Shown here one piece after another: positions 1-9,908 of a stretch of 64,000 bases of DNA. Numbering within the stretch: position 1 is the first letter of the stretch; each line of letters starts with the position of its first letter. The stretch comes from CAWABB01 sp963701735 (GTDB lineage: Bacteria; Bacteroidota; Ignavibacteria; UBA10030; UBA6906): assembly GCA_963701735.1 (NCBI GenBank), contig CAVPBI010000001.1, positions 1 through 64,000 of the forward strand, given 5' to 3'. Below the pieces are notes generated by a model. That model ran no database searches. It saw only the letters and a program-made list of their open reading frames with translations, and was not told the origin of the DNA. A program made the translations under genes and the position numbers.

Positions 1-2
1 TC

Positions 3-2129
3 TACATCTGGCACCAGATGCCGGGCGTTGACATGCTGGGAAACACGCTGGATACTGCCGGATCCGGCGGCCAATTTGGAAACGACCGTGCCGTACGAGA
101 GCTGCTCAGTGCCGCAAATCAGGCCGGGTGGAGACGGACGCTCAGCGAAACCTACGGCGGCGGGGGCTGGGACATGACGTTCGCCACCCAGAAGCGATTG
201 GTCGACTGGGAATGCGTGCTCGGCGTGAATTTCGTCAATCAGCACCTGTCGTACTATTCGCTGAACGGCGTGCGGAAGTTCGACTACCCGCCGTCCTTCT
301 CGTACCACGAGCCGTGGTGGAACCACTACAGACTCATGGGCGACTACATCGGCCGCATCAGCATGGCGATGTCGTCAGGGGAGCAGATCAACCGGACGCT
401 GGTGCTTCAACCCAACACCACCGCCTGGATGTACTTCTCGCGCCAGGTCAGGAACCCGGCGATCGACAGCATCCGGACGGGGTTCAAGAGCTTCGTGTAC
501 CGGCTGGAGCAGCACCACCTGGAATATGATCTGGGATCAGAAAATGTCCTGAAGGTGCTGGGGAGCGTTCAGGGCGATCTGCTCCGTGTGGGCAAGCGGG
601 ACTATTCGGTGGTGGTGATCCCTGCTGAGATGGAGAACGTCGACAGCACGACGTACGATCTGCTTGCGAGCTATGTGAAGAACGGCGGGAAGGTGCTGAG
701 TTTCCGGACGCAGGTCCCGATGCTGAATGGCGAGCCGTCAACGTCGGTGGACGATCTGATGGCAGGGTCGGGAGGACGGTGGACGGTTGCAGGAGGTCTT
801 GACGACCAGCAGGCGCTTCGGTTGCTCGGACGCGATGAGTTTTCCATGGATGACCGTTCCCGAAACGGGATGCTGTATCATCAGCGCAGGGTGCTGGACG
901 ACGGTGAGCTGCTGTTTGTCGTGAACTCGCACACAGAGAGGGCGGCCGAGGCCACGGTCACGATCAGGGGGAAGCACGTCTCGAAGCTCGACCCGATGAC
1001 CGGGAAAGCCTTCGGATATCCGTCCAGACCACGGGACGGGAAGGTTTCATTTGACATCGACCTTGAGCCGGTGGGGAGTGCCCTGTTCCTGGTGACCGAA
1101 ACCGAGGCTGAGGAGCCCGCGTACGCCCGTCCTTCCGGCGCCGAAGCCATGGTGGAAGGAACGGGGGAGGTGGCGGTGAAGCGTGAATCGGAAAACGTGT
1201 TGATGGTGAACTACCTGGACCTCAAGACGGCGAAGTCCAACCGCAAGGACGTCTACTTCATGGACGCCCTGAAGGGGTTGTTCAAAGAGAACGGCGTGGA
1301 GATGGGGAACCCATGGCAACACAAGATCCAGTACAGGAAGGACTACCTCGCGCTGGATACCCTGTTCGGCCCCGATTCCTGGTTTGAAGCCAGCTATCAT
1401 TTCAGCGTCAGGCCCGGCCTGGAGCCTGCCGCCATGAAGTCGATACAGGCGGTGGTGGAACGGCCGGGACTATGGAGTGTCTTCATCAACGGCGAAGAGG
1501 TGCCGGCGCTGAAGAACAGCTACTGGATCGAACGGCAGTTTCCGCGATATGCTATTGGCGGTCACGTGAAATCCGGGTTGAACACCCTGACTCTGAAAGC
1601 TCCCCGGATGAACGTGCTGGCCGAACTGATGCCGATCTATATTCTGGGAGACTTTCTCGTCAGGCCCGCCCCCCGGGGTTTTGAAATCACCGGCGGCGGG
1701 ATCGGCGCGCTCGGTTCCTGGCGTGAGGGGGGCCTGCCGTTCTATTCGCAGAAGGTGGCCTACACGCAAAAGTTCAACGTGGCCGGGCCTGAGGGGTCGG
1801 CATTCAGGGTGCGATTGAACCGGTGGAACGGAACAGTGGCCGAGGTCGTGGTGAACGGAAAAGAAGCCGGCCTGATTGCTTTCCCCCCGAACGAGCTGGA
1901 TGTCACTGGCGTGCTGAAAGAGGGCGCAAACGAAATCACCGTGAAGGTGACCGGCAGCCTCAAGAACACGTTCGGGTTCTTCTACAGAGAGAACGGCTAT
2001 TCGTGGATCTACGGTCCGTGGGAGTGGGACTACGCACCCGCCAGGCCCCCTTCGGGGGCCGGGTACTTTCTGCTGGATTACGGGCTCATGGAGCCCTTTG
2101 CGCTGGTCACGACCAGGACGGGGGCATGA
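3..2129 (+). CDS. GH106-like glycoside hydrolase (probable alpha-L-rhamnosidase), 5' part outside window
   Basis: The frame is already open at the window edge (Tyr-Ile-Trp-His-Gln precede the first visible Met), so the N-terminus lies upstream. The ~708 visible residues resemble the large family-106-type glycoside hydrolases that remove terminal alpha-L-rhamnose from plant polysaccharides. Near the visible start is SETYGGGGWDMTF (about residue 45 onward), then the aromatic block FSYHEPWW; the Glu in SETYGG is a plausible catalytic carboxylate. The second half reads as beta-sandwich (jelly-roll) domains, as expected downstream of the catalytic barrel. A GH29 fucosidase follows 111 bases later on the same strand, so both may act on deoxysugar-capped glycans. 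The family call comes from motif memory; the exact substrate is inferred. Confidence 0.7.
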   Translation, partial: YIWHQMPGVDMLGNTLDTAGSGGQFGNDRAVRELLSAANQAGWRRTLSETYGGGGWDMTFATQKRLVDWECVLGVNFVNQHLSYYSLNGVRKFDYPPSFSYHEPWWNHYRLMGDYIGRISMAMSSGEQINRTLVLQPNTTAWMYFSRQVRNPAIDSIRTGFKSFVYRLEQHHLEYDLGSENVLKVLGSVQGDLLRVGKRDYSVVVIPAEMENVDSTTYDLLASYVKNGGKVLSFRTQVPMLNGEPSTSVDDLMAGSGGRWTVAGGLDDQQALRLLGRDEFSMDDRSRNGMLYHQRRVLDDGELLFVVNSHTERAAEATVTIRGKHVSKLDPMTGKAFGYPSRPRDGKVSFDIDLEPVGSALFLVTETEAEEPAYARPSGAEAMVEGTGEVAVKRESENVLMVNYLDLKTAKSNRKDVYFMDALKGLFKENGVEMGNPWQHKIQYRKDYLALDTLFGPDSWFEASYHFSVRPGLEPAAMKSIQAVVERPGLWSVFINGEEVPALKNSYWIERQFPRYAIGGHVKSGLNTLTLKAPRMNVLAELMPIYILGDFLVRPAPRGFEITGGGIGALGSWREGGLPFYSQKVAYTQKFNVAGPEGSAFRVRLNRWNGTVAEVVVNGKEAGLIAFPPNELDVTGVLKEGANEITVKVTGSLKNTFGFFYRENGYSWIYGPWEWDYAPARPPSGAGYFLLDYGLMEPFALVTTRTGA

Positions 2130-2240
2130 CCGTCAAGACGATGAGGACGCTGGGACTTCAGCACGCAGGAATCCTGACAAACGAGCGTTTCGCGGGGCAC
2201 ATTTTTTCCCTCTATCTTCCATACAACTCAGGGCTCTCAG

Positions 2241-3689
2241 ATGAAATCACCACGGCTTCTTGTTCTGCTTCTGGTCCTGGCCGGATCGGCAGCATATGCT
2301 CAGCACGAGGAACAGAAGTACTACCCCGACCCCAATCCGCGCATTCGGGAGCGCCTCGAGCAGTGGCAGGATATCAAGTTCGGGCTGCTCATGCACTGGG
2401 GGCCGTACAGCCAGTGGGGCATCGTGGAGTCATGGTCGATCTGCCCGGAAGACGAGCCCTGGTGCCTGCCGGATACCGTGGCGGACTACTTTGCATATAA
2501 GCAGCGGTACGAGAATCTGGGGAAGACATTCAATCCGGTCAAGTTCGACCCGGTGAAGTGGGCCAGGGCTGCCAGGGACGCCGGAATGAAATACGTGGTC
2601 TTCACGACGAAGCATCACGACGGCTTCTGCATGTTCGACTCCAGGTACACCGACTACAAGATCACCGGGAAGGATTGCCCGTTCAGCACGAACCCCAGAG
2701 CCGACGTGACGAAGGAGATCTTCAATGCCTTCCGCAGCGAGGGGATGTGGACAGGCGCCTATTTCTCGAAGCCCGACTGGCACAGTCCCGACTACTGGTG
2801 GCCGCAGTTCCCGCCCTTTGACCGGAACGTGAACTACGACCCGGCCAAATACCCCGAGCGATGGAACAGCTTCGTGGAGTACACACACAACCAGATCATG
2901 GAGCTGTGCACCAACTACGGAAAGATGGATCTCTTCTGGTTCGACGGCGGGCAGGTTCAGAAGAACGAGGCGAAAGGAGATGCCCCGCATATCCCGGGGT
3001 ACCATGTGAAGAAGTACTACAATCAGGACATCAGGATGGACGAGCTGGTCGAGAAGATCCGCTCGAAGCAGCCCGACGCCATCGTGGTGGACCGGGCTGT
3101 GGAAGGCAAGAACCAGAACTACCTTACCCCCGAGAACATGGTGCCGGAGAAGATGCTGCCGTATCCGTGGGAGTCGTGCATGATTCTGGGCGGGGGCTGG
3201 TCGTTCTCATTCGACGCAAAGATGATGCCCACCCGGAAAGTGGTTCACATGCTGTCGGACATTGTGGCCAAGGGAGGGAACCTCCTGCTCAATATCGGTC
3301 CGGGTCCGGATGGCACATGGTATCCAGAAGCGTACGACCGCCTGGCGGAGGTGGGGGCATGGCTCCGGATCAACGGAGAGGCCATTTACGGCACCAGGAC
3401 GATCGCTCCCTACTTCGACGGCACATTGCGCTACACACGGGGCAAGGACGGATCGGCATACGTGATCTACCTGTTTGACGAGAACGAAGCACTGCCCGCG
3501 GAGATCCAGGTGAAGGGCTTTGTGCCGGCGAAAGGCGCGAAGGTCAGCATGCTCGGGAAGGATGGAAGCTCGCTGAAATGGGAATCCGACGGGAGCAACT
3601 TCAAGATCCAGGTTCCTGCAAGCGAGCGCGGGAAGGTGCCTTCGCAATACGCGGTGGCGTTCAAGGTCAGTCAGACAGCGAGGCAATAG
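2241..3689 (+). CDS. Alpha-L-fucosidase, GH29
   Basis: Secreted retaining alpha-L-fucosidase of 482 aa. An N-terminal signal peptide (LLVLLLVLAGSAAYAQ) sends it to the periplasm. GH29 hallmarks are in order: LLMHWGPYSQWG (about residue 50), VFTTKHHDGFCMFDS, YFSKPDWHS, and DLFWFDGGQ, in which Asp235 is the expected nucleophile. LLLNIGPGPDGTWYPEAY followed by GEAIYGT closes the barrel, and a short beta-sandwich domain ends the protein. It acts on terminal fucose of plant or animal glycans. It follows the rhamnosidase-like gene by 111 bases without a clear terminator, so cotranscription is plausible. Family assignment is firm; linkage preference cannot be read from sequence. Confidence 0.96.
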   Translation: MKSPRLLVLLLVLAGSAAYAQHEEQKYYPDPNPRIRERLEQWQDIKFGLLMHWGPYSQWGIVESWSICPEDEPWCLPDTVADYFAYKQRYENLGKTFNPVKFDPVKWARAARDAGMKYVVFTTKHHDGFCMFDSRYTDYKITGKDCPFSTNPRADVTKEIFNAFRSEGMWTGAYFSKPDWHSPDYWWPQFPPFDRNVNYDPAKYPERWNSFVEYTHNQIMELCTNYGKMDLFWFDGGQVQKNEAKGDAPHIPGYHVKKYYNQDIRMDELVEKIRSKQPDAIVVDRAVEGKNQNYLTPENMVPEKMLPYPWESCMILGGGWSFSFDAKMMPTRKVVHMLSDIVAKGGNLLLNIGPGPDGTWYPEAYDRLAEVGAWLRINGEAIYGTRTIAPYFDGTLRYTRGKDGSAYVIYLFDENEALPAEIQVKGFVPAKGAKVSMLGKDGSSLKWESDGSNFKIQVPASERGKVPSQYAVAFKVSQTARQ

Positions 3690-3771
3690 GACGATGTCTG
3701 CAGAGGAGTGCCTGAGGATTTTTGCAGACCGGGTGGTGCCATCCATTCACACCTGATCAACGGACTCACCG

Positions 3772-5348
3772 GTGAACATATCACGTGCGGCACGCCTTTA
3801 CCTTCTTGCGCTCGCGACCATCGGGGTCCCGGGAATCTTCGCGCAGACAAACCTTCCTCCGGATCTTGACGCATACGTGGAGCGCGTCCGGAAGCAGTTC
3901 GAGGTGCCAGGGATCAGCCTCGCGATCGTAAAGGACGGGAAGGTGCTTCTCGCCACGGGGTACGGCATCAAGAAGATGGGGGCCTCTGGTGCGGTTGACG
4001 CCGGGACGGTCTTCGCGATTGCGTCGAATACGAAGGCTTTCACCGCCACTGCGCTGGGGCTGCTTGTGGAAGAGGGAAAGCTGGAATGGGACGCGCCGGT
4101 GATCCGCTATCTTCCGTGGTTCCGCCTCTCCGATCCGTATGTCACCGCTGAGCTGACCGTTCGCGACCTGCTGGTGCACCGGAGCGGTCTCGGCCTTGGC
4201 GCCGGCGATTTGCTCATCTGGCCCGGCAGCAACCTGAATCAGCGGGCCATCGTGGAGCGGCTGGCGCACGTCCCGCTCTCCACCAGTTTCCGCAGCGAGT
4301 ACGCATACGACAACGTCCTCTACCTCGCGGCGGGCGAACTGATCGAGGCGGTATCCGGCCAGAACTGGCACGATTTCGTCACGACGCGCATCATCGACAC
4401 GCTTGGAATGAAAGAGACCGGCGTCAGGCATTCGGACATCGCGAGGCTTCCCAACGCCGCCTCCGCCCACGCCAGCATTGACGGAGTGGTTCGGCCGGTC
4501 AATCCGTTCGTCGGTGAAAACTCGGACGCGGCGGGAGGCATCGTCACCAACGCGCGCGACATCGCGAAATGGCTCATCGTGCAGCTCGATTCGGGCCGGA
4601 CTGCGGCAGGGACGCGTCTTTTCAATCCATCCACGACGAAGGAGCTCTGGTCGGTCGTCACGCCTCTGGGCGTCGGCGCTCCGCCGCCGGAACTGAAGGC
4701 GATCCGGTCCAACTTCGCCGGCTACGGGCTCGGGTTTGTCCTCCGGGACTACCGTGGTTACAAGCTCGTCAGCCATACGGGAGGGCTGTCGGGGTTCGTC
4801 TCACGAATAGCGATGATTCCCGAGCTGAAGCTGGGCGTTGCTGTCTTCACAAACCAGGAATCCGAGGAGGCGTACATGGCGCTGACGTGTCGCATCCTGG
4901 ACTACTACATCGGGGCGAACGACACAGACTGGATCAAGGGGTTCGCTCAGTTCCGGGACGGACAGACTCTCTTCGCGCCATTCAGGAACGCGAGATCGTC
5001 ACGAGTCGGGACAGTCTATCGCGTCCGTCGTTGCCGCTGGACAGGTATGCGGGCGAGTACGAGGACGCGTGGTACGGGACGATCTCGATCGTGAAGGAGG
5101 GCGGCGGGTTGGTGATGACGTTTTCCCATTCACCGGTCATGATCGGCGACGTGCAGCACTGGCAGTACGACACGTTTGTTGTGCGGTGGCGGGACCGCGA
5201 CCTCAGGGCAGACGCCTTCGTGACATTCGCCCTGACCGCAGAGGGGGAGATCGACCGCGCGACGATGAAAGCGGTCTCGGACGCCACCGACTTCAGCTAC
5301 GACTTCCAGGACCTGCTGTTGAAGCCCGCGCCGGCGCAGAAGAAATAG
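3772..5348 (+). CDS. Serine beta-lactamase-family hydrolase with DUF3471-type C-terminus, frameshifted
   Basis: Class C beta-lactamase/penicillin-binding-protein-like serine hydrolase, usually a peptidase or esterase in this context. It starts at GTG with a signal peptide (LYLLALATIGVPGIFAQ). Visible motifs: SNTK (SxxK nucleophile block, about residue 83), YAYDN (YxN), and SHTGG replacing KTG. The reading frame breaks between about 4955 and 4985. The upstream frame runs into a basic low-complexity tail, while the -1 frame continues with AIQEREIVTSRDS and a typical DUF3471-like domain (LDRYAGEYEDAWYGTI) to the stop. Restoring one lost base gives about 525 aa, normal for the family. The simplest reading is a one-base deletion in the assembly; a genuine pseudogene is possible. 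Confidence 0.88.
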
Positions 5349-5399
5349 GCCGCATCTCCAGGGCGCGCCTCTGGCAGCGGCATCCGGGCTGAGACGGTT

Positions 5400-5594
5400 T
5401 CATCCCAGGACCCTGTCAATCCGCTGGCGTTCATTCGCGATCGCTTCGCCCTGCGTGGAGAACCACTGTTCCTCGTCTCCGCCGGTGCTGCGACCGTTGG
5501 TGCAGCTGAACATTGTCTGGTGTCCGATCCTGTCTGACAGCACCGCTATCTCCACGCCGCGATGTGTCGCCCGCGTCGTCGTTGTGTGCTTCAT
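5400..5594 (-). CDS. Small hypothetical protein (64 aa)
   Basis: The start at MKHTTTTRATHRGVEI is chosen because GGGAG lies seven bases upstream; a longer frame exists but lacks such a site. The product is hydrophilic and compact (EIAVLSDRIGHQTMFSC, then GDEEQWFSTQGEAIANERQRIDRVLG). There is no membrane segment and no family I recognise. It sits just downstream of, and on the same strand as, the phosphatase gene, so it may be cotranscribed with it. Function unknown. Confidence 0.6.
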   Translation of the reverse strand: MKHTTTTRATHRGVEIAVLSDRIGHQTMFSCTNGRSTGGDEEQWFSTQGEAIANERQRIDRVLG

Positions 5595-5651
5595 GGTGTT
5601 GCTCCCGCGTAATAAGTTGAACACGCCTGCGTTCTCAAGGGGGACCCGGCT

Positions 5652-6890
5652 TCAGGGTCTCCGCGCTATGACGATCAGCGTCCTGTCGTCCGAATACGAC
5701 CCCTGAGTGCTATAGTTCTGGACGTCGTCCAGGAGATGCTGCGTCAGATCCTTCGGGCTCAGCGCGCGCCCGGCGATCAAATGCTGGATAAGACGGTCCT
5801 CACCGTACAGATCCCCCTGCGCATTCGACGCTTCTGTAATCCCATCCGTATAGAGCAGGAGGAGGTCTCCCGGTCCCACGTGGACGCTGTCGGTCTTGAA
5901 GATCTCTTCCGGAAAAGGGCCCAGCACCTGTCCCGTCGCTTTCAGGAACTCCGGTCGATCGGAACCGGCCCGGAGAAGGATGGGATTGTTGTGTCCGCAA
6001 TTGGCGTAGACCATCAATCCGTTGACGCTGTCCGTCAGTTCCGCGTAGAAGAGGGAGATAAAGTGATCGTCTGCAAACGTCTTGTGGAAGAGTTTGTTGA
6101 CGTGTGAGAGGAGCACGCCGATGCGTGACTGGTACTGATATCCCAGCCGTAGAGCACCGGACACATAGAGCGCTTCGATTGCCGCTGACATCCCCTTGGA
6201 GGTGGCGTCACCGATGACGATGCCCAGGCGTTCGGTGTCGCCTTCGACCTGCAGATAGTCGAAGAAGTCCCCGCCGACGATTCTATCTGCGATCGACACA
6301 CCATACATATCGTACGAACTGAACTGCATGGCATGTTGTGGAAGGATCTTGCGTTGGATCTCGGATGCCCTGTCGAGATCCATTTCGAGCATCTGTGCCT
6401 TGCGCTCCACCCTCTGCGAGCGAAGCGACGCATTCAGGGCGGCGCCGATGATGTTCAGCCGGGCCGTGGTATCCTGGTCGAAGTTTTCCGCATTGAATGC
6501 CACGATGTACTTGTAGAGACGCTGCCCGTGCCAGTCCACCTTCTGGCCGATTCCCGTTACCGAATACATGTGAATGCCCCGGTCGCGCAGGTACTGGTTG
6601 TCTTCTTCGGCGAGGACCGTGTGCAGGCGTGGCAACTCGAGGAGGATGGGGTAGTCCGTGACCTGGATGCGATGGCCCAGGGCGATGTGCTCGGTGCTGC
6701 CGGTTTGATGGACGAGTTCGTACATGCCGGTCGCCACGACCAGTTTCCACAGGCGGCCTCCTTTGAGGTCGATATCCTCGTGCCGAACGATCTCTTCAAG
6801 GACATGCTTTAGCAGCAGCTGTTCGCTTTCAAAGCGTTTTGAGCCAATCGTTTCGATCGTATGGTAGAGTCTTCGGAGGTTCATAGCCAT
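5652..6890 (-). CDS. PP2C/SpoIIE-type serine phosphatase (RsbU-like)
   Basis: Cytoplasmic Mn/Mg-dependent protein phosphatase of the SpoIIE/RsbU group, which typically dephosphorylates an anti-sigma-factor antagonist. The start is placed at MAMNLRRLYHTIETIG (412 aa); the frame stays open upstream, but that extension would overlap the divergent gene and reads as non-protein. The N-terminal ~190 residues look like a sensor or GAF-like domain. A linker helix (MLEMDLDRASEIQRKILP) leads to the catalytic domain with IVGGDFFDY (metal Asp), GDATSKGMSAA, LYTDGITEA and SYSDDRT. No partner anti-sigma kinase or STAS gene is nearby, so the target is unknown. Catalytic motifs are complete. Confidence 0.92.
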   Translation of the reverse strand: MAMNLRRLYHTIETIGSKRFESEQLLLKHVLEEIVRHEDIDLKGGRLWKLVVATGMYELVHQTGSTEHIALGHRIQVTDYPILLELPRLHTVLAEEDNQYLRDRGIHMYSVTGIGQKVDWHGQRLYKYIVAFNAENFDQDTTARLNIIGAALNASLRSQRVERKAQMLEMDLDRASEIQRKILPQHAMQFSSYDMYGVSIADRIVGGDFFDYLQVEGDTERLGIVIGDATSKGMSAAIEALYVSGALRLGYQYQSRIGVLLSHVNKLFHKTFADDHFISLFYAELTDSVNGLMVYANCGHNNPILLRAGSDRPEFLKATGQVLGPFPEEIFKTDSVHVGPGDLLLLYTDGITEASNAQGDLYGEDRLIQHLIAGRALSPKDLTQHLLDDVQNYSTQGSYSDDRTLIVIARRP

Positions 6891-7143
6891 AGAGTGTGGA
6901 CGCGAATGTGGACAATACAACATACCGATCAGTATGCTCTGGAGGAACACCCAAGAGGACCGAAACCGGACTAGTCCCTCTTTCATTCTTCGGGTGGATT
7001 GCGTCGCTAGCTTCCAAAACGTAAGCTGGATGCGGAGGTTTTGAGACTTCCGGCGGGAGCCGCATGGTATGAAGGCGGGGCGGCCATTCAAGGGAACCCC
7101 GCAAACGGGCCGGGGTGGCGACGCTAATTGGCAGGAGAACCAT

Positions 7144-8235
7144 ATGGGTGGTAAGCAGGGGTGGGTGAGGCCGGCAAGAGTGGTGCTGCGCCTGGCACTT
7201 GTGGGTGGGCTCGCGGCCTTGCTCTGGCACTACTTCTCGGGTCTCGATCTCTCCATGGTGGCTGCGCGCATCAGCGGAAGTGGATTTCTGCTGCCGATTG
7301 TCCTCATCCCGTATGCCCTTGTCTTTCTTGCAGAATCCTTCGCCTGGCGGCTCACCATCAGGCACACACCGAGGCCCGGGGTGGGCAAGTTGTATCTCAT
7401 ACGGATGGCGACAGACGCCATCCTGTACTCCATTCCAGGGGGCGTCGCGGTGGCCGAGCCGATGCGGCCCGTTCTGCTTCAGCGACAGTGCGGGATCAAC
7501 CTGACTGAGGGCATCGGCTCCTGCATCATCACGAAGATCAACATCGCCGTTGCACAGGCGCTGTTCGTCTTCCTCGGGTTTATCCTCGTCATGGTGTTCT
7601 ATCCCGGTGTCAGCCATCAGCTCGGCGTGGAAGGGGGGCCTGCAGGCTATCTGCTGGTCGGTCTTGTCGTGGTGTGCGCCATCGGATTGCTGACCCTGCC
7701 GTTCAGCGGACCGCGCTTATCGCAGCTCATCCGTCTCCTTTCCCGCATCCCCCTGGCCCCGCTGCGAAAGCTCATCGCGAAATCGGAGCCCGCGATCGGC
7801 CGCCTCGACAGTCACGTGGGCCGGTTTGCCCGGGACCACACACGACGTTTCGCTGGCTCGCTGCTGTTCGGGTTTGCAGCCTGGCTGCTTGTCGGGGTTG
7901 AGTCGTACCTGATACTAAAGCTTCTCGGGGCGGATCCGACGCTGACCCAGGCGATTGCCCTTGAGGCTGTTGCGTCGATCCTGCGTATCCTCTTCTTCTT
8001 CATCCCGAGCGGCCTTGGCGCAACCGAGGTGGGGTTTGTCACGCTCCTCGTCGCATTCGGCTTTCCGGATGCCATCCCGCTCGCTGCGGCGTACATTGCC
8101 GTGAAGCGCGTGAAGGAAGCCGGCTGGGTGGTGCTCGGGTACTTCGTCTTCTGGTTTGTGGGGCTGAACCCGTTCCGGAGGGTGCGTCCGCTCACGTCGG
8201 AGGTACCCGCCACATCCCCTGTGACAGCCCTGTAG
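7144..8235 (+). CDS. Flippase-like (UPF0104/LPG-synthase TM-domain) membrane protein
   Basis: Integral inner-membrane protein of 363 aa with about eight hydrophobic segments (for example VVLRLALVGGLAALLWHY, FLLPIVLIPYALVFLAES, YLLVGLVVVCAIGLLTLPF). Topology and motifs such as FIPSGLGATEVGF match the lysylphosphatidylglycerol-synthase transmembrane region family, often annotated flippase-like and thought to move lipid-linked substrates or aminoacyl lipids. The soluble transferase domain of MprF is absent. The start is set at the Met preceded by AGGAG (caggagaaccat), 75 bases inside the longest frame. It diverges from the phosphatase gene. The substrate cannot be deduced. Confidence 0.85.
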   Translation: MGGKQGWVRPARVVLRLALVGGLAALLWHYFSGLDLSMVAARISGSGFLLPIVLIPYALVFLAESFAWRLTIRHTPRPGVGKLYLIRMATDAILYSIPGGVAVAEPMRPVLLQRQCGINLTEGIGSCIITKINIAVAQALFVFLGFILVMVFYPGVSHQLGVEGGPAGYLLVGLVVVCAIGLLTLPFSGPRLSQLIRLLSRIPLAPLRKLIAKSEPAIGRLDSHVGRFARDHTRRFAGSLLFGFAAWLLVGVESYLILKLLGADPTLTQAIALEAVASILRILFFFIPSGLGATEVGFVTLLVAFGFPDAIPLAAAYIAVKRVKEAGWVVLGYFVFWFVGLNPFRRVRPLTSEVPATSPVTAL

Positions 8236-8256
8236 TCTATCCGTCTTAGCTACAGA

Positions 8257-8317
8257 AAGGGCGCCGACGTCTGACGCACTACTGCCACCGGAGCCTGGGA
8301 GTGAGCGGCGCGCCCTT
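8257..8317 (+). repeat. Long-loop inverted repeat after the flippase-like gene (possible terminator)
   Basis: AAGGGCGCCG at 8257-8266 pairs with CGGCGCGCCCTT at 8306-8317 (two extra bases on the 3' arm), followed by a short T-rich stretch. The 39-base loop is long for an intrinsic terminator. The rest of 8236-8528 holds no gene I can support. Confidence 0.35.
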
Positions 8318-8528
8318 GCTATTTGGAGGCGCCGGGAGTAACTTCTCGCCATACACCATTTGGCGTCTGACGGCTTCCGGACTGTAGCGCCGCCGCTCTG
8401 GTTCAGACCGATGGACTATGGCCAATCGACGATAGTTCATTGTCGTCTCCCCCCCCGACGACCCGCTCCCCGGCAGGCCTCATACATCAAGCTCTCTTCA
8501 GACCAGCATCAAGGGAAAGGAGCGCCCG

Positions 8529-9875
8529 ATGACAGGACGATCTCTGGCACTCGCATGTGCCATGCAGTTGCTTCTGCTGCCGGCCATCTGCTTTGGACAG
8601 AAGTACGGCATCTATTCGACGACACTCTCCAACGGGCTGGACGTGATCGCGGTGGAAAACCGCATCGTCCCGCTCGTGACCGTCGAGCTCAACGCCAGGA
8701 ACGGGAGTTACACCGAGCCGCCCGAATACAACGGCCTCTCACATCTGTACGAACACATGTTCTTCAAGGCCAACGCATCGATTCCGAACCAGGAACGGTA
8801 CCTTGAACGCGCGCGCGAACTGGGGATGAGCTGGAACGGAACGACGAGCGAGGAACGCGTCAACTACTTCTTCACGATGTCCAGGGACAGCCTGATACAG
8901 GGACTCGCCTTCATGAAGGCCGCGGCAATGACCCCGCTCTTCCTCCCGAGCGAGCTGGAGCGCGAGCGCCCGGTGGTCATCGGAGAATACGACCGGAACG
9001 AGTCCAACCCAGGGTACCATCTTTACGTCGCGGTCAACAGGAAGCTCTGGCACACATACTACAGCCGGAAGAACGCCCTTGGCGAGCGCGAGACTATCCT
9101 GAGCGCCGACCAGAAGAAGATGCAGACGATCAAGGACCGGTACTACGTCCCGAACAACTCCGCGCTGCTCGTGTCAGGGGATGTCGATCACGAGCAGATA
9201 TTCAAGCTCGCACAGGAGTATTTCGGCGACTGGAAGAAGGCGGAGGATCCGTTCACACTGTACCCCGTTCCGGAACACCCGCCCCTCTCCGGGAGCGAGA
9301 CGGTGATCGTGGAGAAGCCCGTCAATGCCGTGACGCTCATGATCGCCTGGCACGGACCGAGCCTCTCGAAGGATGTCCAGGCCACCTATGCGGCGGACGT
9401 TCTGAGCTACATCATGACGCAGCGCAATTCGGGGTTCCAGAAGCGCCTTGTCGAAAGCGGCCTCTGCAGCTTCGCCAATTTCAGCTACCAGACTTTGAAC
9501 TATACCGGTCCAATCCGCCTGGTGGCCCAGTTGAGCGCTGCCAAGTATGCCGAGGCGGAACGGGTGATCTTCGATGAGTTGAAGAAGCTCACCAATGCAG
9601 ACTATTATACCGACGAACAGCTGGTGACGGCGAAAGACCAGCTTGAACGAAACGAGCTATACTCGCAGGAAAGGCCTTCGTCGTTCGTGCACACGGTCGG
9701 GTACTGGTGGGCGGTGGCAGGCGGGCTCGACTACTACCTCCAGTATGTGGACAATCTGCGGAAGGTCACCAGGCAGGACATCAATGCCTACGTTCAGAAG
9801 TATATCCAGTCGGCACCCTACGTGAAGGGCGTGCTGGTGTCGCCCGGCGACCGGGACAAAGTCACTGCCAAGTAA
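8529..9875 (+). CDS. M16 (pitrilysin-family) zinc metallopeptidase, active subunit
   Basis: Secreted M16B-type zinc peptidase of 448 aa with signal peptide (LALACAMQLLLLPAICFGQ). The inverted zinc motif HLYEH is at residues 72-76, and the third ligand lies in VVIGEYDRNES, where Glu153 is at the expected distance (HxxEH-x76-E). The C-terminal half is the usual second, non-metal M16 domain. GGAG precedes the start. The next gene, 33 bases downstream, encodes a metal-site-less M16 protein, so the two should form the heterodimeric periplasmic protease known for M16B pairs, which bind and degrade peptides in a closed chamber. Substrate unknown. Confidence 0.95.
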   Translation: MTGRSLALACAMQLLLLPAICFGQKYGIYSTTLSNGLDVIAVENRIVPLVTVELNARNGSYTEPPEYNGLSHLYEHMFFKANASIPNQERYLERARELGMSWNGTTSEERVNYFFTMSRDSLIQGLAFMKAAAMTPLFLPSELERERPVVIGEYDRNESNPGYHLYVAVNRKLWHTYYSRKNALGERETILSADQKKMQTIKDRYYVPNNSALLVSGDVDHEQIFKLAQEYFGDWKKAEDPFTLYPVPEHPPLSGSETVIVEKPVNAVTLMIAWHGPSLSKDVQATYAADVLSYIMTQRNSGFQKRLVESGLCSFANFSYQTLNYTGPIRLVAQLSAAKYAEAERVIFDELKKLTNADYYTDEQLVTAKDQLERNELYSQERPSSFVHTVGYWWAVAGGLDYYLQYVDNLRKVTRQDINAYVQKYIQSAPYVKGVLVSPGDRDKVTAK

Positions 9876-9908
9876 TCATCCTCTCCTTCAGCGCAAGGAA
9901 CGTCTGCT